DNA of 64,000 nt from Diadema setosum (Eukaryota; Echinodermata; Echinoidea; Diadematoida; Diadematidae), in the NCBI GenBank assembly GCA_033980235.1, contig CM067070.1, forward strand, positions 9,998,195 through 10,062,194, in the 5' to 3' direction. Shown piece after piece: positions 11,246-22,660 of the stretch (position 1 is its first letter; the number at the start of each line of letters is the position of its first letter). Both the position numbers and the translations under genes were made by a program. Under the pieces are notes generated by a model. That model was not told the DNA's origin. It was given only the letters and a program-made list of their open reading frames with translations, and did not search any database.

Positions 11246-11810
11246 TCAATATGATGACTGCTTTTGCTATAAGCGTACCATGGTAACTTTTTTGTTTTAG
11301 ATACAGAAAAGATAAAAAGGAAAGAATGCGAGCAAAATCTTTCATGTAAATTATCAACAACATGAGAAAGCACACAATTTCTGGGTTGAAATCTGCTGGC
11401 AGAAAATCAACAACAAATGAGTGCGATGTAATAAAAGAAACAAAAGCAATGAAATAACTCGGTTGGTACATTGTCAGACTGATTGTAATAACAATATTCT
11501 GATAATGAGTTAGAAATAACATGATAGTTTTACTCTCCTACTATAAGCAAATTATTCTTGTATAGTCGTAAAAAAAATCTCTACAAACGCAATGGTGTAT
11601 TTAATACAGAATTACTCTGATTATACATTACGCAGTTGAGATACAAACAGAGAATGCGTGTATATTCTATAACGTTTATTATCAACTATACCAATTGTAT
11701 ACTGCAATGAAATCACAAAGGTGTCAGCGAAGACACCTACTAAAAAAAAAATGCTTTGATACAAGAAGCAAAAGCAACTAAAAACAGTTGACGATAATAT
11801 CACCTGTGAC
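11246..11810. repeat. Degenerate AT-rich tandem array, right part
   Basis: Continues the array of 8790-10479. ATACAGAAAAGA plus AGAATGCGAGC recurs at 11302-11334 and AGATACAAACAGAGAATGCG at about 11639-11658, each followed by TATCAACAACATGAGAAA-like words. Confidence 0.55.
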
Positions 11811-12732
11811 ATGCATATATTTAGGGTATAATGTAGAGATTTTAAAATTCATTTTTCAAAACATTATATTGAAAACAAAACTAGAGACGTAACCCCACAA
11901 CTTTGGAGAACAAATGTCGACAATGAATGACAACATCCAAACAAATGAAACTTTACAGGAAAATTGTGTCAAATAAGCAAAGTAATCGATATCACGTATG
12001 TCCCATTAAACTATTGTCAAAAGAAGAATGTTGAATATGTTACAAACCTAAGTTAAAAAACTGTTTAAAGCATAATCATAAAAATCACATTCCAACTTAA
12101 TTTCGAGTAGGAATATTACCCAGCAAACAAAAATAATTACATCAAAACTACGAAAGCGAAAGAGGAATCTAACCATGATTTTATACTGTGAATACGTTTG
12201 TATCTGTTGTTCACAGGATTGTTACCACAAACGCTATTTCAACTTGATAATCGTCAATAAAACTCTAATGATAACAATGACATTAAAGATGCATCCCAAT
12301 AAAATACGCATAAATGTTAATATGTACCTTACACTATGTATCACCAACACACAAGCATATTGATATGAGGATTGAAAGATAGCCCGTTAAATGTATGGTT
12401 ACAGTAGAAATTCAACTGAAAAGCTTAGTGCACAAAGAGAGAGAGAGAGAGAGAGAGAAAGTGGATTACTTAAAGATCAGTGCTTTGTTAAAGGCACAAA
12501 CAAGGTACAGTATGTGAAGGTAAACACGACATTTTTTTTTTCTAACTTTCTACACGAACTCAGGAATGTACTCATTTTCTTGCGATATGAAAGCACAAAA
12601 ACACAATGAATCCAACTCATTAACAGTTTTGACTTGTGCTTACAATTATATAAACATGATGAGGCAGACAATAATCACTGCTGCAATTTATCGTGAGAGC
12701 ATAATGGACGCAAGCGTTCGAGAACTTTTACG
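11811..12732. other. Region 3' of the death-domain gene, no gene seen
   Basis: AT-rich DNA downstream of the minus-strand stop at 12733. It contains a short GA microsatellite (about 12437-12460). I could not identify a convincing minus-strand polyadenylation signal close to the stop. Confidence 0.4.
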
Positions 12733-13045
12733 CTATGGATTCCCCATGCCAGGGTCGGCCGCCGCCTCAGCTCCAACTGGCTGAGGGTTGCCAAGATGCC
12801 TCAGCGCTAGGTCTGACAACCCCGCCTGATCCAAAATGCTTCTTAGAGACTCGAGGTTTGCGTTCCGACCCTTTGTCTCCTTCCATCTATTCATGACTGC
12901 CATGGTAGCATTTAGGTAATTGTGGTGACGACTGTCACGAATTTGATCCAGCTCATTTGATGTACAACCCATGCGAATTCCCAAGTGGACAAACTTGGTG
13001 GCTGAGATTTCCTTGGCGATTTTCAATAGTAAATCATCCCTCAAA
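12733..13045 (-). CDS. Terminal exon: death domain of a ZU5-UPA-DD protein
   Basis: The minus-strand frame reads LRDDLLLKIAKEISATKFVH, then LGIRMGCTSNELDQIRDSR, HHNYLNATMAVMNRWKETKG and LESLRSILDQAGLSDLALRH, and ends in TAG at 12735-12733. This is a near-complete death-domain pattern: helix 1 L..IA, LG..., L.QIR, the conserved MNRWKE tryptophan helix, and a final L...GL.DLA.. helix. Death domains form helical homotypic or heterotypic complexes in apoptosis and NF-kB signalling. The exon is acceptor-bounded (AGCAG before 13045, entering phase 2). An upstream AG (before 13054) would add a few residues. Its partner exons are at 14064-24000. A short Ala/Pro/Gly tail follows the domain. Confidence 0.85.
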
Positions 13046-14063
13046 CTGCTTGACCTTTCGAAATAATGATAATAATCATATTTACATAATTAATGATATA
13101 TCCTCCTTTCGCACGCAATTTCACTCTGCAAATAGTATCAAAGAACAATTAGGGAGTTGAAGTATACGTCATGCAATATACAAGTATTCTCCCCAAAAAT
13201 CAGATCAATTCATTTCAAATTTCATTTCATTTTTCGACGAGAACATGGATATTTTGTTTAATTTGGAAACAGAGAATAAGGGTTCATAAGCAAAACAAAG
13301 CAAGCTGAGAAGATTTTACAATAATTGTGGAGCCTCACAGTAATTACATATTGCAACAATACACAGCCCTATAATATGTATCACAATTTCAAAGAATTCC
13401 AGTAAGTTTGACAAACATACATAAGTATGTTCTTAGCAAGAATCGTTCGTAAAAGAGGTAAATGAAATTCAGCGGAATGTCGAGTGGGATATTCAAGGAT
13501 ATTTTGTTTGAAGAACACAGATCCAAAAGTGGAGAAAGTGCGTAACATGTACATAAATTGCTCTAAAGTGAATAACAAATCTCAAATGTTTAACACCTTA
13601 CTAGAGGAAAATAACGGATTTGTATGGGAGCGTACGGGAGAAAATCAGATTACCCAGACATCCGCCAGAGAGCTTTCTTTTGCAAAATTGACACTCTATC
13701 CGGTAGGCATCGTAGGTTCTTGTAAGTGTTGCCCGAAGACACCATACTTAAGGTAAGGCAATATCAATGACGAACATAACATTAGTAATGATATTCGAGG
13801 GATATACAATGTCATCTTAACGCTTAATTTACGCGAGATTGTTTTGGAAACATAACCGATATGGAGCTTCAAAGGAAGTTTATCATCTACAAAGACTCTG
13901 AGGAATTCAAAACGTGAAACTATCTCTGAAAGAAAATTATCCAAAACTATCTGCACTCAAAGTGTTAACAGTATTACCAAAAAAAAAAAAATCTTATATT
14001 TGTGCAACACAAAATGTAAAATTGGAATTTATCTATAAATTGTTAACTTCAATTTGCACTCAC
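13046..14063 (-). other. Intron of the ZU5-UPA-DD gene
   Basis: Lies between the linker microexon and the death-domain exon. AT-rich, with only small ORFs lacking family resemblance; no mobile element recognised. Confidence 0.6.
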
Positions 14064-14100
14064 TCATTGTTTTCAGGAACATTGCTCTCCGTCTCGGGTT
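14064..14100 (-). CDS. 37-nt linker microexon of the ZU5-UPA-DD gene
   Basis: On the minus strand a pyrimidine-rich acceptor TTTCCTTACCCTAG is followed by a 37-nt exon reading (E)PETESNVPENN(D/E), then the donor GA|GTGAGTG. It enters in phase 1, as required by the exon ending at 15836, and leaves in phase 2, as required by the death-domain exon. The acidic, Pro/Asn-rich sequence suits a flexible linker between UPA and death domain. It is too short for an ORF-based search and is inferred from splice signals and phase only. Confidence 0.6.
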
Positions 14101-14574
14101 CTAGGGTAAGGAAACATAGAAATCATATGCGTCATTGTATAACATCCTCTGTCAATTTATACATCTGCCATAAAAATGTACAATGTAATATGAACTAATG
14201 AAATATTCATTTACACCCTTTGCGTTTTCCATCATTGGCTTCGTCAACTAAAACAATTTTTTTTTTTTTAGTAAGAGCAGTAATGCTACTACAACCCTTC
14301 TGCTTTGTACACATTCATCTTGTCATCATGTGCAAATTCATTTGTATGTTTTTCTAGCCTCTTCTTTTAGGAAGAAATTTCAACCCCCCAACTCCCTAAA
14401 CCGTTCTTCTTAGTTTTTGTCATCGTTACTTAGATACTGATCAAACACCAAGGCAATGTTTATAGCATATCTCCGTCAAAACATCAATGAAAATGATCAA
14501 AGGAAATGGGATACAAAACCGAGATCTGCAGATTGCTAGACCGGTTCTCCTACAAACTTAACCGTGGAAAGCCC

Positions 14575-14810
14575 TACAAAACAAACAAACAAAAAGTCGC
14601 CAGACATGGAATTTTAGTTAAGAGCAGATTCCGAAAGGGCAGACTTTAAGCTTTAAAATGATGTATAACTCAATGCAAATGAACTTTCCTAACCCGTCCT
14701 AATATTGGAAAGAAAGCCTACACTCTGGAAAGTGTAAACTGACAATTGACTGAGAAAAGACGCTCTGAAGTACAGGGTCATTTCAAGCGCTTAATTTTTA
14801 CCAAGCCGCA
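14575..14810 (-). mobile_element. Truncated copy of the TGTGACC MITE family
   Basis: ACAAAACAAACAAACAAAAAGTCGCCAGACAT... matches the inverse of the right end of the MITE at 31560-32223. The match continues through TTTTAGTTAAGA, GGGCAGACTTTAAGCTTTAA, TATTGGAAAGAAAG and TTCAAGCGCTTAAT. The terminal TGTGACC and the other end are missing or too diverged to place, so this is a partial intronic copy. Confidence 0.6.
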
Positions 14811-15479
14811 ATAGCTGTGCGATGAGTGGAAAAAACAAACAAACAAACAGTATGTTAACCACCAGAGCAATGACAATGAAGAGATTTACTATGCTGAAAT
14901 TGAGCATGCTTTATTAACGCATTTTGCAGATGATAAATACAAACTTTGAAAGCAGCAGCATCATTTTCCATGAAGTTCTTGGAGTTATAAGTGAGGAGTA
15001 CGGGCAGGAAATGAAAGACGAATCTATGAGAAACGGATAATCGCACTATTTTACCAAATTAGTAATGTTCGAGAGAAAACTGCTAAAAGCCAAATTTCCG
15101 GTTGGATCTATGATCCAAAACTTAAGTATAATGTAAAAGACGACTTGCTCTTTCATTAAAAAAAAATGAAAAACTCAACATTGGCTGACCCATTCCAACT
15201 TTTTTCAGTACTAACACAAAATCACACTTTTTGTTGGTTTTGTAATGTACGGTCTCATAATACCATAATTACAAAATTATGTGCATACATATTGCATCCA
15301 GAACCAAAATAAAGTCGGACACCCTGATATGACGACTCAACAAAGGTGAAATGGATTGATTTGGTCTATTCTCATTTTATTGTTTTTTCTGAAAGAGCAC
15401 TAATTGTTCTTTCAAAAAGTATACATTTGGGGATCATAAATACCTCATGGAAACGTGATTTTTTTTTAGAATGTTTATA

Positions 15480-15526
<47 letters not shown>

Positions 15527-15835
15527 TATATATACATTATTTTATATGATTGTGTGATTAGGAATAATCTATGTCTCATGGACCCCTTTTCATTTCTTTG
15601 TTTTTAAAGAATGTGTACTTTCTTTACAGTATTAAGATCAGGAGAGTCCCTTTGTATTGAGTTATGCATGATTTTAAACTAAAAGTCTTCTCTTTCAGAA
15701 TCTTCCCTTAAAAATATAGTATGCGTACACATACACACACAAACACACACACGCAGGCACACGCACACACAGGCACAGAAAGCGACAACACTTGAAGGAA
15801 ACAAATGGAGAGGCATACAATATCTACATGCATAC
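14811..15835 (-). other. Intron sequence with TA and CA microsatellites
   Basis: Intron between the UPA part-3 exon and the microexon. It holds a (TA)n run at about 15487-15523 and a CA-rich run at about 15722-15778. No exon seen. Confidence 0.6.
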
Positions 15836-15986
15836 CATTAAATGTTATGATCTCCATGGTTTTAGTCATGTTTTCCTGGCCGATGGACAATGTGAGGAAT
15901 TTCTGGTTTGCCTCTTGATTCTTGAAATCCAGCTCAAATGAGACAATACACCTGCAAGTATGGAATATCCCTACAGACGGTATAGC
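15836..15986 (-). CDS. UPA domain part 3 exon
   Basis: A strong pyrimidine-rich acceptor (TTTTGCCTTCTTCTCCTTGC then ATGCAG) precedes 15986. The exon reads in phase 0 AIPSVGIFHTCRCIVSFELD, FKNQEANQKFLTLSIGQ and ENMTKTMEIITFN, and ends AAT G|GTATGC in phase 1. It corresponds to the last strands of a UPA domain, where UNC5-family proteins have an EIPF..IW...LHC.F.LER pattern: IPSVGIF, then CRCIVSFELDF. In the full-length fold UPA sits between ZU5 and the death domain and can hold the two in a closed state. Confidence comes from motif position, both splice signals and phase agreement with neighbours. Confidence 0.7.
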
Positions 15987-17009
15987 CTGCATGCAAGGAG
16001 AAGAAGGCAAAAGGCATAATGTTCTTTGCAGGAATTGCAGAGGAATTATTTGTTTGAAGATATTCTCAGATTTTGCTTTATCAGTCAAAAATTCTATTTG
16101 ATTGGGTTCTACAATGAAGTGCAAAATGCGATTACATTATAATATATGAGAATTGACACACGGTATAGTATTGTCATGGGACAAACGATGTTGCATTGTA
16201 TAAAATACTGCGAAATAAAGAATGATTGATTAACAAGAACTCTGTAAAAGTCATCGATATAAGCATCGGGGCAAAAATAGGATCAAAGCAAAATATAACC
16301 GATCATCAACACTATGCGACTATAATGACCATATTTATACAAATGCATGTGTCCTCTGGAACAGACAGGTGGACAGCTACAAAACACAGTGGTAATAAAA
16401 GGTCTTATTGCATGATACGGTTACAGTTTGTCAGGCACCCTTCGTTTGCCTTGCATATGTTTGGAGCTTTCAAATTTATGTTATTTTCATGATTGTGAAA
16501 TTCGTTGCACCTTCCCCGAAAAACAAAATAATAATATTGCAACGAATTTCTAAAAGAGGTGATTATTAATGAAATTTTAGACGTAGAGATTAAGCGAATA
16601 TCATGAATGATCAGTGAGTTACGGAGGAATGGTGAAATTTCTACATCAAATAGATTTCCGTTTCTATCTGTTCATGCTTCGAGTTGTTCATTCGACCCGG
16701 GAATCATTAATTTGAAAGAATCAAGCAGTATAACCGTTCCTATGAGGGAACGATAACTAGCAATTCAAACCATTTTGATCATGCCAGCATTTCTACGGTT
16801 TTCCCCTACTTGCAGTGTTTGGTTGTTGCTTTGTTTGTTTGTCTGTTTCTTTCTTTGTTGTTGTTGATGCTTTGTTTGTCTGTTTCTTTCTTTGTTGCTG
16901 ATGTTGATGTTGTGTGTGTATATGTGTGTATGTGTGTGCTTTTTTTTTTGGGGGGGGGGTGTTTTGTAACCGAGCTTTGTAAGTTTATATGGTTACTACT
17001 GAAACTCCT
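15987..17009 (-). other. Intron sequence between UPA part 3 and the LINE
   Basis: AT-rich, with T/G-rich low-complexity sequence (about 16820-16960, including TGTGTGTATGTGTG and a G-run). No exon or element recognised. Confidence 0.55.
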
Positions 17010-17019
17010 GAGCTCAATT
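17010..17019. repeat. Target-site duplication, LINE 3' side
   Basis: GAGCTCAATT here is repeated at 21788-21797 on the other side of the LINE. The AATT part resembles the LINE tail, so only GAGCTC is strongly informative. Confidence 0.55.
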
Positions 17020-17256
17020 CAATTTTATCAATTCAATCAATTCAATCTTTATTTCCGATTCAATATACAGTAATGATAAAAAAATACGTATAGATATGAG
17101 CACATTGTGCAAGGGTGCAGAAATACAAACAAAAGCAATGAAAACATTGACAAAACAGGAAAGTATTATGAAAAAAAAAATAACGAAAACAGATAGAATA
17201 TAGTTACAATAAAAACAAATGCTCATTGACACTGTGTATGTGGTTTACCAGAAAAT

Positions 17257-17303
17257 GGTATGCGCGTAGAAAGCCAGAATAGGCTTGTTATGTTGCACAT
17301 ACC
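17257..17303 (-). other. LINE 3'-UTR stem-loop, copy 2
   Basis: In minus-strand RNA sense GGTATGTGC (17303-17295) pairs with GCGCATACC (17265-17257): nine pairs including one G-U. The loop holds ACAAGC, CTATTCT and GGCTTTCTA, with AAGCC/GGCTT able to form an inner helix. It starts about 130 nt after the ORF2 stop and ends 237 nt before the LINE 3' end. Confidence 0.7.
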
Positions 17304-17432
17304 CCGTAATATAATCGTTATAAAAACTAACACGAATGGTATTATGATATGTACCCAAAAATCAATAACAGCAATGTATATACTTTCTACAACATACAAA
17401 TAAAAAGAAGACTAATTATCCATATCCAAAAA

Positions 17433-20400
17433 TCAATACTTACTAATCAACATCTTCTTATACTGTCTTTTAAAAGTATTATTAAATTGCACATTAAGTT
17501 TGCTCAAATCTAGCGTGTTCCAAAGAACAGGACCAGTATGACGTAACGAGTATTTACATTTGTCAGTTAAAAAACGCCATCGATGAAAATGAGTTGAGTA
17601 TCTCGTATAATGATTATGTACATCAGAGTTCAAAGAAAACATATTTTGTATATAAGGCGAAAGAGTTTTTGCATGATAACGTTGCATAAAAGAACATATT
17701 TGCATTTTATTCACATCTTGCAATTTAAGGGTGTATAATAATTAAAAAAGTTTAGATGTTGGAGCTCTATAATCTGATTTTGTACAAATTCGAATTGCTT
17801 TCTTTTGAAGTAAGAGAAGTCTTTGTGTTTGGCAAGAATACGTATTTCCCCAGATAGAATTACAGCAAGATAAAACGGATAAAATATAAGCATTATAAAG
17901 AGTGAACAAAATGTAACCTGGCACATCATATTTTAGTCGATTTAAGATGCCAATAAAACGAGAAATTTTTGTACATACAAAATCAATATGATCATTCCAA
18001 CTCAACTTACTATTCAGTACAATACCTAAAAAATTTACAGATTCATAAAATTTCAAACGAGTTTCACTAATTTTCAAAATTATATCGTCAGTATTACATT
18101 GCACATTTCCGCGTTTGAAAAATACACATTGCGTTTTACTTATATTTAAAGTAAGCATATTGCACTTGAACCAGTTACGTACTTGAAAAAGACTTTTATT
18201 TACAGATTCAGTCAAAACGTTAATATCATTATGTGAGGCAAGAAGTGAGGTGTCGTCTGAATATAAAATGAAATGAGATTCATGGCAAGAGCTTACAATG
18301 TCATTTATATAAATTAAAAACAGTAAAGGTCCAAGAATGGATCCTTGTGGCACACCCGTTTCGATATTCTTAAGAGACGAGCTAAAAGAATCATACACAG
18401 TAAATTGTTTTCTTCCATATAAATAAGATCTAATCCAATTAAAACACACACCTCTAACACCATAATATTGTAATTTTTGTAATAAAATTTTGTGAGAAAG
18501 ACAGTCGAAGGCTTCAGAGAGATCCATAAATACTGCTAAAACATTTTTACCACCATCAATTTCTTGAATTATTCTGTCCTGTATTTCTATGACTGCCATA
18601 TCTGTAGACAGGTTTTGCCGAAATCCATATTGACTTTCATATAATAAATCATGCTGGAGCAGAAAACCTTAAAAACGAGTTAAAACTATTTTTTCTAATA
18701 TTATTGAAAAACAAGGCAGAATAGATTTCGGACGGTAATTTGTAAATATTTTGGGATCATCTTTTTTAAAAACAGGTATAACTTTTGATACTTTCATTTC
18801 AGATGGTACAATACCAGTACTTAACGAAGAGTTACATATATACAAAAAAGGTTCAACAATAAAAGGCAAAACATGTTTGACCACAATTGAATCAATATCA
18901 TCAAAACCTTAACTTTTTCCAGATTTCAATACCTTTCCAATATCTAAAATTTCATCTACTATAACTGGTTTAAAAAACAAAGTATTAGTGACAGGTTCAT
19001 TCATATAAGTAAGAAATTCGTCATTATTTGTACCAGTCGTATAACCAGCGGATATATTTGATCCAATATTGCCGAAGTACTCATTAAAATGTTCAGCAAT
19101 TTCACTGGCATCATCAATATCAGTCCCGTCACACGAAAACGTTTGTTGGTCATTGGTGTCAATCTTTTTTTTTCCCCCAAAACAGCATTGATGAATTTCC
19201 ATGTCTCTGTTGTATTACTTTTAATCAAATCACACTTCTTCAAATAATAATCTTTCTTTGCTTTGCGTAAACAAAGAGTAGTTTTATTCCGTATCTTTTT
19301 ATACCTTCTATTATTAAATTCTGAGGGAAAATTAACATAAATCTTATAATATTTATTTTTCTTTTTAATATGTTTTAAAAGTTCACGTGTGACCCATGGT
19401 TTTCTAATTTCTTGATTCCTTTTGTCCTTAATTTCTCTTTGGGGTAAATGCATATCATAAAGATTCATAAATATATCGCAAAACACGTTATACGCCCTCT
19501 CCGGATCATTATCTTCATACACTCTTGACCAATCCGTGAGTGCTAGGTCGGCGGTAAGGGTATCTAAGTTGTCTTTGGTAATTTTTCTTATTGTTTTTAA
19601 CTTCTTTCTATTATGTTTCTCCTCTGGATATAATGAAATATGAAATATTGGTAAGTGATCAGAAATATCTGTCATCAGGATGCCTGACAGGTTGGGGGCG
19701 GTGTTATCATTTGTAAATACATTGTCAATAATTGTGGCTGACGTAGCACTGATACGGTCTATCTATCTAGATATGGTCTATCTATCAATGGGTGAAATCC
19801 AGAAGAAATGATTGTGTTCAAAAACTCCAATATGGGTGACCTTACATCTTTTTTAATCAAGTCAATGTTATAATCTCCCATCAAATATACACAATTATGG
19901 TTTATATTGATTTCACTTATTATCTTTTCAAAATAAGGAGTGAATGCAGAAACTGAATAGTTTGGTTGACGATATATCACTCCGACTATAATATTGCGAA
20001 ATAATTTACAATTAATTTTTATGAATAAATGATCAACTCCTTCACAATACTCCGTAGGCTCGTAGAGTGTAAAGTTCAACCCTTCTCGGATGAAGAGGCC
20101 AACTCCACCTCCACGACCGGTTGGTCGGTCAACATGGATGAATTTGTATCCTTCAAGAGTAGAAGGAGCATGTGTTGCTGAATTTATCCAAGTTTCAGAT
20201 ATACCTATCACTGAAAACTTAATCTTAATGCATGAAAGGTAAGTATGAATCCTATCAAAGTTCTGAGACATGCTCCTTGCATTGAAATGGATCATACTGA
20301 AGTTTTTAGCCATTGAGTATTTTGCTACGGCTTCATTAAATTCAGAAGTCAAATAATATTCAATTGGGATGATGGGATTAAAATTTTCATCTTCATCTTG

Positions 20401-20635
20401 GTACTGATCAGAATCTAAATTTAGAAAATTCAATAATTCATGTTTGGATTTTTTTTATCGGCGAAAATAAAGACTTGAATTCTGAGTCTCCAATTTTTCC
20501 AAAAGGTAAACAAGTCAAATGATTACTTTCATCGTTCAGATTTGAGCATAAGATTGTATCAGTTACATTGTACATCTTCATATTTTCATTTTGTTTAATA
20601 CGTCGGTCTTCTTTTATCGCAAAGTCGTTTGACAT
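17433..20635 (-). pseudogene. LINE ORF2: APE endonuclease + reverse transcriptase, broken
   Basis: Best start is ATG at 20635 (MSNDFAIKEDRRIKQ). A frameshift in the T-run near 20450 separates it from the endonuclease frame (20433-19759), which has MIHFNARSM, IGISETWI, RGGGVGLFIREG, VIYRQPN and the GDYNIDL motif. A second frameshift lies near 19760-19795, before SDHLPIFHISLYP. A third is at the T-run near 19165. In-frame TAA codons follow KSGKS (about 18909) and VLTRF (about 18668). The reverse transcriptase frame 18599-17742 has FMDLSEAFDCLSHKILL, GVPQGSILGPLLFLIYINDI and YSDD in place of the usual [FY]ADD. Another shift leads to the C-terminal block ending at 17433 (HTGPVLWNTLDLSKLN). It cannot encode a working protein as it stands. 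Confidence 0.85.
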
Positions 20636-20889
20636 TTCTAAAGAGTGAAAACACAAAACGAAAATGAATAACAGGACAATTATTGTGAAACAAAGAAAAT
20701 GACAAAACAGTAATGCACTGGAAGGAAAAGTGAAGATGAAAAAAAAAATACAAATATATATTTCCCGCCTATGATCAAAAAGTATCAAGGAGGAAAATTA
20801 ATGAGAAAAGAGAGGGAAAAAAAAAGTAAAGTTATAACGTATACATTTTTGGAATGCGTCAGTAGTGATATGCATGGTTTCTAGTGACG

Positions 20890-21684
20890 TCAAAGTTTGT
20901 CCAAGTCTTTTTTGCTGTGTATTGTTCTTCTGATCGTTTTTCCATTCGTGGCAGGTAACAGAACAACGATTCTTCCATCAGTGGACCACGCTTCCTTCGC
21001 CTTGTGATGACCCTTTGCGGCCCGCAAGAGTTCCTGATTGGTGCTCGTCAGAGCCTCATCTATGCCCATGCCAGTCCCTTTCAGCTTCCTCCGAGCGCGA
21101 AGCACCGCACTGCGCATGCGGTATGAGCAGAACTTGGCAATGATTGCGCGAGGCTTCCTGACATTTGAGTTGGCTGATCCCGCGCGTGAGTCCGTCGTGT
21201 AGTTCCTTGGAGCGATGCGATGCGATCGGTCAAGATCGGCCATTGTTAGGCGGATGCCAAGGCGTTCGGAGGCTAATTTGCAGATGACCTGATCGGTGTT
21301 CTCGCCGTCACTCGCTTTCACACCATAAAACTTCAGACAATTGCGCCGCGAGTATTGTTCGGCTTCGTTCATGGCGAGTGTCAGATTATTGATAGACGTT
21401 GCCTGGGCATCGACAATGCCGGTTAGCCTCTTTATCTCAGCTGCCTTAGCATTCTGAGACGACTCAAGCTCCAATGATTTCCCATCGATGTGTTCTAATC
21501 GTTCCATTATGGTGGTATTGGCTTTCTCAAGCTCATTTATTCGCAGAGTGAACTTCGCGATATGTTTGTCAAAAGCCCTTTCAACTGCGCTCTCGATGGC
21601 ATCTAGAAAATCTCCACTTTTGAGGTAGTCCTCAACCGCTTGAATGGCTGCTGCTTCCGCGGTAGCTTTCGCTTTGGCCGACAT
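20890..21684 (-). CDS. LINE ORF1 protein (coiled coil + RNA-binding region)
   Basis: An intact 264-residue frame starting at ATG 21684. Residues about 40-110 are a heptad-rich coiled coil (INELEKANTTIMERLEHIDG, KAAEIKRLTGIVDAQATSIN). This is followed by EQYSRRNCLKFYGV and a basic RRM/L1-ORF1-like segment (DLDRSHRIAP, RKPRAIIAKFCSYRMRSAVL, ARRKLKGTG, NQELLRAA). This is the common ORF1 layout of CR1/L1-like LINEs: a trimeric RNA-binding chaperone that coats the LINE RNA. It survives intact upstream of a badly damaged ORF2, which more probably reflects its short length than selection. Confidence 0.85.
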   Translation of the reverse strand: MSAKAKATAEAAAIQAVEDYLKSGDFLDAIESAVERAFDKHIAKFTLRINELEKANTTIMERLEHIDGKSLELESSQNAKAAEIKRLTGIVDAQATSINNLTLAMNEAEQYSRRNCLKFYGVKASDGENTDQVICKLASERLGIRLTMADLDRSHRIAPRNYTTDSRAGSANSNVRKPRAIIAKFCSYRMRSAVLRARRKLKGTGMGIDEALTSTNQELLRAAKGHHKAKEAWSTDGRIVVLLPATNGKTIRRTIHSKKDLDKL

Positions 21685-21787
21685 TTTGAAAATTAGTCAC
21701 CAGTTCGTTTCACGACTATGGCAGAGACACAAAAATATTCCAAATTCAACACAATTTCGAAAGAAGTGCAAATTGCAAGGTTCGTGG

Positions 21788-21797
21788 GAGCTCAATT
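21788..21797. repeat. Target-site duplication, LINE 5' side
   Basis: GAGCTCAATT, matching 17010-17019. It places the LINE 5' end about 100 nt upstream of the ORF1 start codon. Confidence 0.5.
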
Positions 21798-22079
21798 TGT
21801 ATCACGCACGCATGGCTATAGATAATGTAGTTTAGTTTATAAGCTTAGTCATATTCGTCTGTTGCCGATCACATGTCAAGGCAATAGTTACGAATGAATG
21901 TCATGACATCTGTTCTGTTTCAGTAAAAGACAGAAGGCACCTCACAAATACTGCACACCGACACATTCCATGAGTGTAGGTTTATCAATCTAAAACATCG
22001 CATTCACGGAGATGAGTGTAATACCAATACCAATGTTACCTCATTTTGTCAGTGCTGACGAGAGTTTGCGTGTCCTCAC

Positions 22080-22271
22080 TTTCTTACGCATGGGACTACA
22101 TACGGTCTGATGCGTAGGAGATCTGTGTAGACACTCTGGTTCCGTCAGACACTTTACTTGGTCATTTTGCTTCATCTGGATACCAGAGATTTTCTTTTCC
22201 AACTGGAAATGCTTTCCTCCTCTGATCTGTATACTTTCCACTATTTCAGGTTCGCGTATACTATAGAGGCA
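22080..22271 (-). CDS. Possible alternative UPA part-2 exon
   Basis: A 64-codon open stretch bounded by CATTTAG before 22271 and the donor AAA|GTGAGG after 22080, phase 0 at both ends. It reads CLYSIREPEIVESIQIRGG, KHFQLEKKISGIQMKQNDQV and KCLTEPECLHRSP... The core aligns by eye to the same UPA segment as the exon at 22759-22887 (pattern E[IV]L...R..GG...L.......V). Spliced straight from the exon at 23193 it would be about nine residues longer at the junction. An in-frame TGA follows shortly after the donor. It could be a mutually exclusive duplicate, an inserted extra segment, a relic of a lost tandem paralogue or not an exon. Confidence 0.45.
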
Positions 22272-22559
22272 CTAAATGGAGGCACTAAATTGAGGAAGAA
22301 GATAGAAAGTTCGGTAACTCCATTCTCCACTTTTACTAGTCATTGGAACCTCGTCCTTACAGTCTGTTTGATCTCCGTTTGCTCTCCTATTTTTCCTAAG
22401 TCTAAACAGAATTTGTATTCTTAATCATGCACTATTTTACTGTATTCTATACGTCCATGAATATGTTTATGTCAGACAGTGTGACATGCTTTCCTATGCA
22501 ACAAAATGATCGCAAGTTGCAATTGAGAGTTTTTTTTTTAATTTTGAATTTCAACAAAA

Positions 22560-22660
22560 TATATTTCAGCCAATTTTCCTTTAGGTCACGTGAAGGCCTA
22601 CTTTGTATTTGTACTAATTTTCTGTTATAGATGGAAATAAAAGCTCAATTGAATTGAACT
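22560..22660 (+). mobile_element. Probable short LINE 3' tail
   Basis: ATGGAAATAAAAGCTCAATTGAATTGAAC matches the GGAAATAAA plus ATTGAATTG terminal pattern of the LINEs at 17020 and 37851 (shown there on the minus strand). No coding remnant or stem-loop is recognisable upstream, so the assignment is tentative. Confidence 0.35.

Larger units (their letters stand above)
17020..21787 (-). mobile_element. Near full-length CR1/L2-like LINE (decayed) in the gene's largest intron
   Basis: A two-ORF non-LTR retrotransposon of about 4.77 kb on the minus strand: ORF1 at 21684-20890, ORF2 (endonuclease, reverse transcriptase) from about 20635 to 17433, and a 3' UTR of about 410 nt with a stem-loop. It ends in GGAAATAAAG followed by a short tandem tail built on ATTGAATTG instead of poly(A). 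The endonuclease is of the APE type and the tail is of the CR1/L2/Jockey-superfamily type; the exact clade is unassigned. A candidate 10-bp target duplication (GAGCTCAATT) flanks it. It lies in the intron between UPA exons, in the same orientation as the host gene. Confidence 0.8.

Noticed and set aside
15708..15835. Extension of the UPA part-3 ORF past 15836 (VDIVCLSICFLQVLSL...)
   Set aside because: It runs past a good GTATGC donor into a CA microsatellite, so it is intronic read-through.
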